Assembly: GCA_013396915.1 (NCBI GenBank)
Contig: VWZL01005020.1
Coordinates: 5,542 to 69,541, forward strand
Direction of reading: 5' to 3'
Length of the DNA stretch: 64,000 bases
From: Stercorarius parasiticus
Lineage: Eukaryota > Chordata > Aves > Charadriiformes > Stercorariidae
Part shown: piece by piece, positions 45,337 through 56,930 of the stretch
Position numbering within the stretch: position 1 is the first letter of the stretch
How the letters are laid out: each line of letters begins with the position of its first letter
Made by a program: the position numbers and the translations under genes
Notes under the pieces: generated by a model
What the model was told of the DNA's origin: nothing
Databases searched by the model: none
Seen by the model: only the letters and a program-made list of their open reading frames with translations

Positions 45337-45517
45337 GTGGCAGCCCTCGCCACTGTTGCTATGTTGTGCAAACATGTGCTGTGACAAGGACCACAAGGTG
45401 TGCCTGCCTGCCCAGTGCCAAGGGTGCAGGAGGAGTTTTATGGCTGCTATTACCAAGGGAAGACTTGTTTGTGCCAAGAGACAAACAGGAAGCCGCTTCC
45501 TTAACTTGAGGATGGCT

Positions 45518-45550
45518 GGGGGGGGGGAAGGGGTGGGGGTCAGCAGGGGG
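45518..45550 (+). repeat. strong G-quadruplex motif
   Basis: G runs of 10, 4, 5 and 5 at 45518-45527, 45530-45533, 45535-45539 and 45546-45550 with loops of 2, 1 and 6 nt. It lies on the strand that is template for CRACDL transcription. Confidence 0.75.
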
Positions 45551-48500
45551 TGGAAAGGACTGGAAGGAGCCACAAAACACTTGGCAGATGGCATGCTGGT
45601 GGCTGGGTTTTCAGAAATACGCTCGAACGTCAACAGATCAGTTTTTAGCAAACCTTGATTTTAAGCAAATACCGAAGCTGAGACTTAGACACTGGCTTGA
45701 GTGTTTTGCCGAGTGACAGTTTCCACTGGAGCAATATCCCAAACACAGGACAAAGAGATCCTCGCCCCTGCTGAGCATCCGATACTCAGAGATCCAGAGA
45801 TCCCTCTGTACTGCTCTCCAAGCGGGGCGCTGCACTGCTTAGGGTCTTACCAAACCTAGCTGTAGGTAATCACATTCATTTATACCTTTAAAATTTACGA
45901 AGATATTTTTATTGACATGGGGGAAAGTTGTTTTTCCTTTTAAATGCTTCCTTTGCCTAACACTGTTAGAGAAGCGCTGGTTTTCACCTGCTCACCACCC
46001 ACCATGAGATAACCCTATTTTCTTTCCCAAATAATATAAACTCGGAGAACTGTTCTATCTATATCTCCCTTTTTTCCCTTCACTATAACGTATTTTAACC
46101 ATATCTTTAGGCAGGTTTTCAATCTTTCAAGCTTTTTCCTCGACGTTTGTAATAAAAACATCCAGTAATAATACATTCATCATAGGAAAGGTTTGATTAA
46201 AAAATGATACTTAAGAGCAGAAGCAAAAAAAAAACAGAGGCCAAAGTTTACCCTTGGTATGACCACAAATGCCTGTCACTTCCCTGGCATAAACAGAGAT
46301 TTGATTGTTTGTGCTGGAGCTAAATTTTAGCTTCCTCAAAGCTTTGCTTAGGATCTATGAAAGCCTACAAGTTTAACAGCTGTGCAAGAAACGCTGACAA
46401 AATCCAGCAGCTTTGAATCGGTGCCCACCGGCATGGGTGCTATTCAGTGTGCGGTTACACTTGGATCTGGAGGCTTGGCTGCGGAGCGGGGCTGCAGAGC
46501 TTTCTCATTTCCAGTTTCCCTAAGGATCTGCTGAATTCCATCACTCAGTTAAACCACTCTGTGACCTGAAGACTCAGCCCGATTCGCATCCTAGAGGAGC
46601 GGTCTGCATCGCTGCTTCTCTTCTGTTAGCGAGGGCAAGATTTACCACACCGCTGGCAGTCGTACTCTCTTCCTCTTTTTTTTTTTTTCCTTTGCATTTT
46701 ATGTGTGATTCTTTTCACAGCAGAATACTAGAGATATCTGGTTTATCAACTTATTATGAGATTTTATAAGCCCAAAATGTCTGATGATAAATTGCTAAAT
46801 ATTACCCGAGCTTATAACAGTATTTTTTGTATATTGGACTTTTCCCAGCAGAGACTTTTTCCGCTTTCCTTCCTCCTTCCCATGCCTTTTCTAGAAGAGC
46901 TAAGACACAAGAAATACAGCTGAGACTATGTCAGTGCGGAGAATAGAGAGGGAATATGGCAACACAATGGGTGTTTATTCCCCTTCCTACCCCACCCAAA
47001 TGTCAGTACATTCAAAAATGTGTATCCAAAAAAATCACAGCTGAACTGAACAACACCAATTTACACCTTTTATTCCTGTGTTGTATAAGAATATTCTATT
47101 TCCAGTAGACAAAGAAACGCAAGGATTTAAGTGATTTTTAAAAATCTGAATTTAGGGAAATTATTTCACTTGAGAGGAAGACCTGCCCTTTTCTCTCTCC
47201 AATATCATGATATGCACTAAAATTCCAACTGGTACTACATGGCCTTGTGGATTTGGGAAAGGAAATGCAGGAATTCAGGGGATATAAAGAAAACCCAAAT
47301 ACTTAGAAAGACTCTTATAGCTGAGGTAGTAAGCGAACCAAAACCATCCTAAATACCAGGGGTGAAGACTGAGGGCAGCTTTTCCTCATCCACCCCCCCT
47401 CTGAGGGCTCGTACCTGAAATGAAGGCACCATCCATGGGCCATGCAGCCCCTTCTCCTGTCACATGGACCGCAGAAAAGGGACAGCTCGAAGTTTCCAGA
47501 GGGAGCACGCCCAGGGCACCCACCCTGATCCCCTGCCAGCAGTGGGCACATCACCAGAGCTTTCACACCTCTGGAGATGCTCCAGCTCTCCATCACTGGC
47601 ATTAGTGAAAGAATCACCTGGGCACGGCCCCAGGACACCACGCCTTGGCACAGCGCAGGTCCAAAAGCGTGTTGTGATCACCTGCATCCCAAGCAAAAGT
47701 TTATCCCTGTAACTAGGGGAGACCATGTGCTGAAGACATTGTGCAACAGGGTGTGGCAGAAGGAAGTGTAAGGGAGCTGGGGAACGAGCCTGGGATGAGG
47801 TGTTATTCAAAAAGCAAAAGAAACACTGCTGTTCAACATGCCTCTCTACTCAGACCTTCTCCTACTAACAGAGATCCCAACATCACCCCCGCTTTTGAGC
47901 TCTCAAACCACTTTCAGTGCTCCCAAGTGATAACGCTTGAGCCTAGCCAAATCTCTCACAGCATGTCCAATTATAAAATCCTTTCCAGAAGTCATCCATC
48001 ATCTTGAGCTTATGTTACTAAGATAAACCCCTCCTCTCTACTCCTCCTTTTGTAACGGGAGGTCTAGGAAGCACAGTGAAGTGCTCCCCCTGAGCTAGCA
48101 TGGTACATATGAACCCAGGTATTAGGATTGTCCATGTGAGTGAGATGCAGGTCTCTGGGAATTCAATTATTTTGTATAAACACATCCAAAAAGCTCAAAT
48201 GAAGGGACAGGAGAATTTGATAACAACTGCAACACCATTTCCAAAGCCACACATCTTCCTGCTCCAGACCTCTCTTTGTATCAAAGGAGTATAGATTTCA
48301 CTTCTCATTTGGCCTCCAACTTTTAATTCAAACGAACAAACGCACCTGAATGTATGTTTACATACACACAGCCATCCTAGGAGCTTTATCTGGAGTCCCA
48401 GCACTGTGACTGAAGGGCCACCCTGGCTGTCTACCATGTCAGCACCTGTACAGGATCTGTACATATTCTAGCTATGTCTCCATCCTTTTTGAATTATTAA

Positions 48501-49349
48501 AAATAATTTACCCAGAGAAGACATATTTTCTGAGAAAACTGTTTTCCTCTACCAAATCTATATAAAATATCGAGATAATCTTCATGCCAATCCAAGAAGA
48601 AAAACATCCTGTCACTTTTTTGTATACAACTTTGCTTTTTGTTTTCGAAGTTGGGCAGACAATCCTGTCCTTCCATTTTTTTCAAATGTTTGGAATCAGT
48701 AAATGTATTACTTTGCAAAGTCTCTAACTTCATGTGTTCTCTCCTTGGTTTAATAATTTAGTGCAGATGCTGTTAGCACCAACTTGTTTATGCTGACTGA
48801 TGTCCATGGGGAGATCATCTTCAAAATGTAGGATTTTCACAAATGGTTTGCTGTCTAAACCATTATAGTTCCCTATCCATCTTCTTCAGTCTCAGACTGA
48901 ACCTGGCATACTTTCCTCATCTTTTCTTATCTGCATTATTGTTTAATAAGAGGTTTTGTTTCTTTGCTTGTGGCTGACATTCTTCTCCAGCTACTGCTAC
49001 CCTTGTAGCACACTCTCATGTTATTAGGAAATCTGTATATTGCACTACCATGATGGTGTGGTGAGAGCCTGTGTGCTACCCCTCATGCTCAGAGCAAGGC
49101 TGGCTGCGAGTAGCTTTGCTGCCAGCATCCTCTCCCTGGCTATGCGAGCCCTAGGCCGGCATCCAGGTGAGAGCGCCCAGCCCGCACACAAAGTCAATGC
49201 CCTGCTCTCTAAAACTCTGCCTTTTAGGGATCCTCCCATCCTCTTCCCAGTCGCTGCCAAAAGGAATAGAGCTAGATGTGAGTGATTCGCCCTTTCTCTT
49301 GGAAATTACTAACAAAAGTTAGTTGCACCAACACATAACCTCTTCCAAT

Positions 49350-49436
49350 GCTGTTCCTTGTGCCAGAGTTTGCTATTCCTCCACCTCCAACATCGGTGGA
49401 GGTAGAGGAATAGCAAGCTGTGGCATGGGGACCAGC
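49350..49436 (+). ncRNA. candidate microRNA-precursor-like hairpin
   Basis: An 87-nt segment folds into one hairpin. Positions 49350-49389 pair with 49397-49436 around a 7-nt loop (ACATCGG). Of 40 stem positions, 33 are Watson-Crick, 4 are G-T wobbles (49358-49360 and 49369 on the left arm) and 3 are mismatches (49354, 49366, 49382), with no bulges. The upper 20 positions have a single mismatch. The plus-strand RNA pairs better than the minus strand, because three T-G wobbles and one G-T become A-C or C-A mismatches there. Length and loop fit an animal pri-microRNA. A fold-back transposon fragment is the main alternative. I do not recognise the arms as a known microRNA family. It would be antisense to CRACDL, in its probable first intron. 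Confidence 0.45.
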
Positions 49437-50177
49437 TACGTATAACTACTGACACACCACCATCTCTCTGTACCAGCCCTTTCCTTGGCAGTACTCGCAT
49501 CTCTCACTCAAATCCCCTGTTGGATAAGGTGGTGCCCGATGTCCCTGTGATCACTGACTGAAGAGACATCAAGGGATCTCAAGTAATGAAATACCTGCTG
49601 AAAGGAAGATGGGAGAGGGAGATAGGATACAGCTCACTGCATGGGCTCCCCTTCCAAGCCTTTGTGCCGACAGGGTGAGACTTGCCATGACCAGCGTATC
49701 GGACTTCACAGGCTGAGACAGGAAAAACAGAAGAGGCAGCAGGTGAGAAGAGGCAGCAGGTGCCCCTTCCCAAGCCTTTCAATGGGTTTTCTGGGTGTTC
49801 AGTTGTCTTTACTTGCCTCTTTCACTGCTGTTGGGCAGTACGCATTTTCCTTCGCCTAAACCCCTCCCTGGTGCATCTGTCCCTGTTATTCCAAAGACTC
49901 TGCAGATTCTCGAGTCTGATCCTCACCAGCCCTTCTGCCGTGCCCCTGCCAACAGCACATTCCTTTCTCTATTACAAACACAAGGCATTTCTAAGGGTTT
50001 CTAAGGGACAGGTGAGGAAAACCCTGCTCTCTCTACCTGTTTTTTTCAAGAACTGATAGACCTTCGTTCCCCCATTGTTTCTGTGAGAAATGAGAAACAC
50101 TTCATAAAATAAACACGCCTCCCAAATAGCTTTTGAAGAGCGAGCTTTTTGTTTCTTTAAAAAAGTGCATTGCAACA

Positions 50178-50262
50178 GAACACACAAACATAAGAGGTCA
50201 GAAGGCACCACTGGGATTGCCCAGCCTGATGTCCTGGGTGGCACAGGGAATAGGCTGTCCCC
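50178..50262 (-). mobile_element. ancient CR1/L3-like 3' end fragment
   Basis: The plus-strand words AGGTCAGAAGGCACCACTGG then GCCCAGCCTGATGTCCTG and GGCACAGG follow the order of a common old sauropsid repeat (gaagggaccactg...tctagtctgacctcctg...aacacagg). Short and diverged. Confidence 0.4.
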
Positions 50263-50378
50263 CAGAAGGATGAAAGGAACTGTGCTTCCCTGATAGAGCT
50301 CAGTAACTTGGGGCTATACACCTTGTCAACAGTCGTATTTTGTTCATGGGAAAAGCCTTAGCTCGTATGCTTTCTTTA

Positions 50379-50420
50379 AACAAACAAACAAAAAAAACCA
50401 ACAACAAAGCAAACCAAACC
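50379..50420. repeat. A/C-rich simple repeat
   Basis: CAAA-type units followed by an A run and CAAC/CAAAC units; low complexity. Confidence 0.7.
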
Positions 50421-51252
50421 ACCATATAAAAGAATTAAAAGGGAGGGGGGAGGAACTTACATTGGCAAAAGAATAAAGCAAACTCATGTGAAATGTCTTA
50501 TTCCTATGGAGTAACCCCTTCCTTCTTGCTTTCAGTTCTCTATTTTTTGTGATTTAATAGAGGAGCCAGGAGATCTATTCCACCAACACAGAAAGCATTA
50601 TTATTAGAGGACTTGTTAGAGTAATAAAGCCACACCGGCTCTCCTTCTTCTTTCTCAGCACACAAGGATAATAAAGGCATAGCTGCTTTACACAAAGACA
50701 CAAGACCTCCCCCGGCCAGCTCCCTACCAGAGATCCTCTGCTATATTTAGGAGCACAAACAGCTTGACATAATACCAGAGTTTTAGGCTTGTATCAGCCA
50801 CCTTTACTGATAAAACCACAGTCTGTATTTTTAACTTAAATAATATTGAGTGTTCACATAGCCTAGTTTGGCTAATAACGTTCTGAAGAAGTTCACGTTT
50901 TCTGTACAATTGCAGGCTAATGTCACTCAGAGTCAAGGGTCAGTAAAGTATTAAAAATTCACCATGCCTCTCCTTGAAAAGCAATAGAAAAGAAAGTAAA
51001 ATGTCTTGCTCTAGTTAGAACAAAATTACATTTGATTCTACATGTCACAATTGCAATTATTCTTGAATTCAGCACTGGGAACATTCCTCAAGCTATTTCA
51101 CAAAAATAATTACACAAGGTCCTTTGGTATTCAGAATGAGTAGAAAAATCAACTTTGTTATAAGGTCTCAATGCCTTTAAATTCAAACATAACAGGCTTT
51201 CATTGATCTTTCCTTGCTTTTTGGAATCATAAATACAGTAAATTGTCTATAT

Positions 51253-51270
51253 ACATACACACACACACAC
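51253..51270. repeat. (CA)n microsatellite
   Basis: Short ATAC/ACAC dinucleotide repeat. Confidence 0.8.
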
Positions 51271-54200
51271 TTACTTTGTGTCAACGAAAGAATAAGACAC
51301 ACCTGGAATCACAGCAAGCCCTGAGGAATGGCGCTCTTACATCGGCTGCCCCATCAATTAAGCTAATACAAGGGTGTTCTTGTACAGTGCAGAGGTTAAT
51401 GGGGGTTCAAGATGCAGAAAGTGCTTAGCACTACCCAGAACAAGATCCTTATTTAGCTTTATCTGCTATTCAGAAGAAAACTCAGTGGGCCAAGTTAACC
51501 AGACAATGAAGGTAACTGCTAACATGAGAGCCGAATATGTCCCAATTTTCATCCATTCTGAACCCATATATACTGCATGCAGTATTTACTCTCAGCTGCA
51601 TAATGAGTGGTGTAGTCAACAGTGTCATTTCAACAGTTTTATTAAGTTTCTTTAAAAGTTAATGACAAATCTTTTCAAATGTCAGGTTCATCTGGACACC
51701 GAATATAGCTGTATTCCGGGCCTACTTCCAAATATTTTGCCATTAGTGTGATGAAAAATACAGTCCGGTTTGGCCAAATACAAGTAACGAGGAAAGTGCA
51801 TGAAATAAAGAGCCTAGGCTGGGCTTTACCGGGTTCCTCGGGAATTCCTGTGCTGGAAGAATGAAATAATGATTGGGATCATCTATGAACCATACGCAGA
51901 ATAGTTTTAATATCAAATATTTAAAGTAAAGAAAAAAAGAAAGAGAGTAGGGAATGCAAAGAGAATGAATTAAATATTCTAAGAGAAGCCTGAGCCCTTC
52001 CAGGCAGAGATATACCAGCCTACCAGCTGAGACTAGCCAGAACAGAAGCAGGTTGATTTCCAGGAGCTGCTCATGGAAGGTGCCATCAGGGGCCCTCAGT
52101 CCTCAGCACTCCCTTGGCTTCGCCTCATTTCAGCCCACACCGCTCTGCCAAACTGGCTGCAGCCGTGTGCTAACCTGGAGTCACCTCGGATGCAGGGGTA
52201 ACAAGAAGCCATGTCTCCAGCCCAAGGACCGGTCCCCCTCCTGGGTCATCCTAGCACGAAGGAGTGGCGAGGACGGAGTGAGATCCAGCTGGAGCGGCGG
52301 GAGGGCAGCAGGAGGCGGCCGGGAACAGGAGCATCTTCCCCTGCATTCCCTCTGCAAGCGCTCTGACTGCAGACTCAGAGGTCAGTTTCTTCCCCAGCAT
52401 CCACACAGACCGTCCAAGAGGTACAGCCACTGTCAGAGCAATCTCAATCCTCTAAAATTTCCCTGGGGAACAGCGCTCGCATATTTCAGCAATAACTGCT
52501 ACCTTGTAAACACATTCCACATTCCTGTTCCATTAAACCCCACAGGCCAAATGCAAAGCTCAACGGCCTCTTGTCTAACTGTTGTACAAGGCTTGCTCTG
52601 AAGTGGTACACATGGCAGGCTTTTAATTGGGAAGAACCTTATTTAGCCTCTTTTGACCTTCCCAATTTAGTCCCTCTCGGCTTTCAGTAATTATTTTCTT
52701 GAGCCCAGATGGGAGAGAGATGAGCCACAGGCTCCTTTCTCTTTCCTCCAGCCGAGTAACGCTCAGATCACTTCCAGAAAAAAAAGAGCATGTGATTTTT
52801 AATGCAAGGTCACAGCAACACACGACTGCCGCAGGGGTTTCAGGTAGGAGGCCAGTTAAGTTGGACAGTCTTCCTAACCCAAATAATTTCTTACGTGAAC
52901 AGGCTGGAAGGTTACTTTCTGACCACGCCACAATAAACAACATTGCCGAGTCCTTTCATCTTTGCTCAGAACCTTCCTCCACAGTCTATGAGAAAAACAC
53001 AGTCAGGATTTCACAAATGTAAGAGCCCTAGTTTTTTGTCATTTACTTCCTCATGACATGTACTTGCAAACTTTTCATTCTTACTACCCATTCAGGACAT
53101 ATGTGTTATTTTGTGTTTGAAAGAGAGGAGGTATTTTCCTGTAGCTCTTCTCTCCCCGTATACTTGCAGGTCTGTGCTCCAAACCACACTCTGTGCTCCA
53201 AAACAAGGATATGAGCAAATGGAAGTAACTGCTGCTTGCTCAGATTCTCATTTTCCCCTTCGCTCCTTCCCTGCAGCAATAACCTCAGTGAAAATAACCT
53301 CTGGCGAGTCACTCCACACATTTCACCTCCAGTTGCCACTTCAGATGTGCAGACTTTTGGAAGTCAATACCCCTGAATGCAGCTTAATAGATTTTACTGC
53401 TGCCTTGTCAGAAGGCCAGTGCCAAGTCTCCGGTGTGCCCTACACCACCAGCAGAAGCCCACTTGTTCCCTTGGACTGGGAAGTAGGAAGCATTTGCATG
53501 TGCCAATTTGTCCAGAACAAGTAACAATGAGCATGTGTGCTCATATATTCAGAATATACGCAAAAATGTCACGTGCAGAACAAAATGAGGAGAGGGGACT
53601 GGAGAAAATACAAGAAAGGACAGCACTGAAAAGCTCGAACCTTCCCTGACAGTGCTTGTAACTGTAAGGGATGTGGTCACTGGGAGGGCTCCTGCTCCTT
53701 ATCTATCCAGAGCAGCAGAAGAATACGCTACCAGTCACAGTGTCATACCAGTTGTGCATCCTCTCTCATCTGCAAAACAGATGGATCCAGCCCTGACAGT
53801 GCTTTCACCTTAAACTGGTGCAGGAGGACAGGTGACAAACATCACTGTACGATACTGCTACTCCTTAAGTTTAATTTCCTAAGGAAACAACATTTACGTG
53901 ACTGCACTGTCTATCCTGCTCCATTTCCCCGTTTTCCAACCACTTTTGAAGACGTTGGTCCTTTTCAGCTGACTTCAATGGACAGATGCATCCTAAAGCT
54001 ATGAAGCTTCACCCAGCTTTGTAAAAATTGGTGATCGTGCAGAGTCCCCACTGCAGCAAAGCAGTTACCTGTTCCACTTGCTAGCCAGCTGAGCAGCCAG
54101 TACACCCGTAGCCCAGGCACAGGCCTGATGAGCCTTTAGGCTGCCCATTAGAGCATACGGACAGTTCAAGATATGATGGAGAGTCAGGAGGAGAGGGAGG

Positions 54201-56499
54201 GACTGAGAAGTGAAGTCCTGCAGAGAGCACATGGTGGGATGCACACTGCAACAGGGGAGCATTACTGGCCTAGCGGAAGCCAGCTGTTGTTTGGAGAATG
54301 ACACTGATGTTATCATGATGCTGCCACTTTACTTGGAGGTGGAGAGAAGAAAACAGCGTGGAAGAGGCAGCTGCCAGCTTTTGTGGCTCTCCGAAAGACC
54401 TGAGATTCAGATCTGTCCTTGACCTCAAGTCATGTGGGACTTTCTGGAGAACATCACGGCGTTTCAAGAAACCATACTACAAAGGTACAGTTGTTTCCAT
54501 TCATACCACTACGAAACCTACTACGATGAATTTACGCTGAACCAGTTCATAAATATACAATGTTGGGATGACAACCAGCCTACAACTTGAAGAGGCTCTC
54601 CAAAGGGGGAAAAGAATTGTTGGCACCTGCATTTTACAGATGGGTACAAGAGTATGGAGAGATTAAATGCTTTTCATGATGTCCTTCAAGAAGCATCTCT
54701 CAGAGTAGGGACCAGAGTGAGTCTGTCATGCAGACGCAGTGCTCAGCTCCAGGCCTGTCCTTGGTCCAGCTCCGCTGGAGCCGATGGCGCAGACGCAGGT
54801 GCCCTCTCTGGTCCAGGGCGGTATAGTGGAAAGCAGGAGGCAAAGGGAACTGGATTCCACTCCCTGGATCTTCCTTGGAAGAGGTCCCATGGGCCACTGG
54901 TGAGGAATACACTGAGAGAAATGTCCCTCTTTCCCACATCACCACTTGCCCTCAGTCTCTTCTCACTTCTGCCGCTGGGGCAGAAATTCTCCCTGTCCTC
55001 CTCTGAGCACTTTCCTTGTGAAACCCCTCACTGTTTTAATATCCCTTTGGCAGAAAGCTCTAATGTGCACATTTGTTCCGGGCTGTATCTCCCTCTAGGC
55101 AATGGAGAAAAGCTATTCAGATATTAATAGGTCTTAATCACCTAACTCCGAGGAGACATCTCTCTGCGGAGGAGAGAAGGAAGCCAGGGTTACCTAGCAG
55201 CTCATGGTTAGATGCTTTGCATTCCCAACCCCACTGTCCTACCCCATGTGCCAAGTAAGCCCCAAAGGCTACACAGGAACCTGAAAATGATGTTTAAAAG
55301 GGGTAGAAAGGAAAAGATCCATCTGGGGACTCATCCCTTTTGTCCCCAGGCTCCCGTCTTTGAATACACCATGAATGTTTTACTTCAATACTCAAAGCCT
55401 GATGAGATGCAGGTTATTAATTTACGACTATGACAAGATTATTATGGTTAATTTAACATGTGCAGGCACTTAACTAACTACTGTTGGGAAATATTTGTCA
55501 TTAATTCAAAATTTTCCTGCCTGCAATTTGGCAGATAGAGCGGGAGCTGCAGAAATCCAGCATGACATAAAGAGCTCTCATCTGCCATCACCTTTACACG
55601 TGACTGTACAATACTTGAGCTCTGCCTGATTTAAACAAGCACAACAAAATGTACTGCAGCTTTCATAAATTAAATGGCATTGGCATTCAGATGCTGGAAA
55701 AATCTAACTTAAGAGTACGATCTTTCAGAGGTAGGAAGAGGAGCAGAGAGGCACACAACCTCCCCACGGAGAGTGAAAGGGACACCATTGGGAGAGAGGG
55801 TGGCAGAGAAGCATTCCTAATCAAAGCTCAGAAGGCAAAACTGTGCGAGCAAAAGCTGCTTGTGGTAGGCTTTCCTCCCACCTCCTGTGGGTCTGCCGTG
55901 ATCCCAACTGAGGCAGGTGGTGCAGAGTAAACCTCTGAAGTGGTTTCATTCAGGGGCAACCTGTCTCTCAGGCATGGCACAACCTCTAGGGCCATCCCAC
56001 ACCCTGCCCTGGCCACTCCTGGCGGGGAAACTCCCCACCTCAAACTGCTTTCATTTACTTTCCCAGGGAGGCAGGTGAAAAAAATCTGTGTATACATAGC
56101 TAGTTACAGCAATAAATCCAGACTCATGTCCAAAACGGCCAGTCTTACGGCACCTGTGAAGGGTCCTAGCACTTCCTGACTTTTTCTGATTGCTTGGGCA
56201 GGTCCAAAGTAACAGAAGAGATGCTCAGCACCCACCAGTGTCTTACATAGTTTAGTGATCAATTGTTTTGCGCACAAAAGCTCTTTAGCTCTGTGTTTTT
56301 GCAAGTCCTATCACTATCAGACGCATCCCACCTCTCAGCCCTTCCCAGTGCAGCGGCTCCATGCATTGCTGGGCCTTCTTCAGTTCTCTTATACAGTACA
56401 GTCTCCTGAGGAAGGGCATGTTTTGGTACACCACATCTTTGAGCTTCACATAGGTGTGTCAGGATAAAACTTGGGAACATACCACCAGAGGGGACTTCC

Positions 56500-56930
56500 T
56501 GAACATTCAGTCCCCTGTTGCTGCTGACAAACACTCCAGTCTTATTTTGAAAACTATTCAATTTCCAACATCCCTTTGACTGAGACGCTATTCCAGAACT
56601 TTGTAACTCTGATGGTTAGAAATTCCCTGACTAAATGGCCAGTCTATACCTGTTTATTTTTGTGCCAATGTGGTCCTTTCCTTGAGGCAGCTTTTCTCTC
56701 CTGTCTCCTTAGAGAAGATGGCCGCCTCCCCTTTCAGCCTTCATCTGTGAAGCCAAACAAGCCACAGCACCTTAATTTCCTCCCAGAGACAAGCTCTCCA
56801 TTCTCCTGGCCATCTAACCCTTCTCTTTACCCGTCCCACTCCGAGCTCACCTCTTCTGGCAGACAGATGCCCAGAACCGGACACTGGATCCCAGGCAGCC
56901 TCTATAGCTAGATGACACAAAGCTTGCTCT
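56500..56930 (-). mobile_element. ancient CR1/L3-like LINE remnant
   Basis: On the plus strand the phrases GCTATTCCAGAACTTTGTAAC, GTTAGAAATTCCCTGAC, GGCCAGTCTATACC with TTTTTGTGCCAATGTGG, and further on GATGCCCAGAACCGGACACTG, occur in the order found in the antisense 3' half of old sauropsid CR1-clade LINEs. It is too diverged to code and its ends are approximate. It lies in the probable first intron of CRACDL, in the same orientation as the gene. Confidence 0.55.

Noticed and set aside
52053..52601. 182-codon plus-strand ORF as a gene
   Set aside because: No known domain, low-complexity Ser/Gly/Arg composition, no splice-bounded conservation, and GC-rich DNA makes long random frames.
54654..55127. 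157-codon plus-strand ORF as a gene
   Set aside because: No recognisable motif; overlapping frames on the other strand are equally open.
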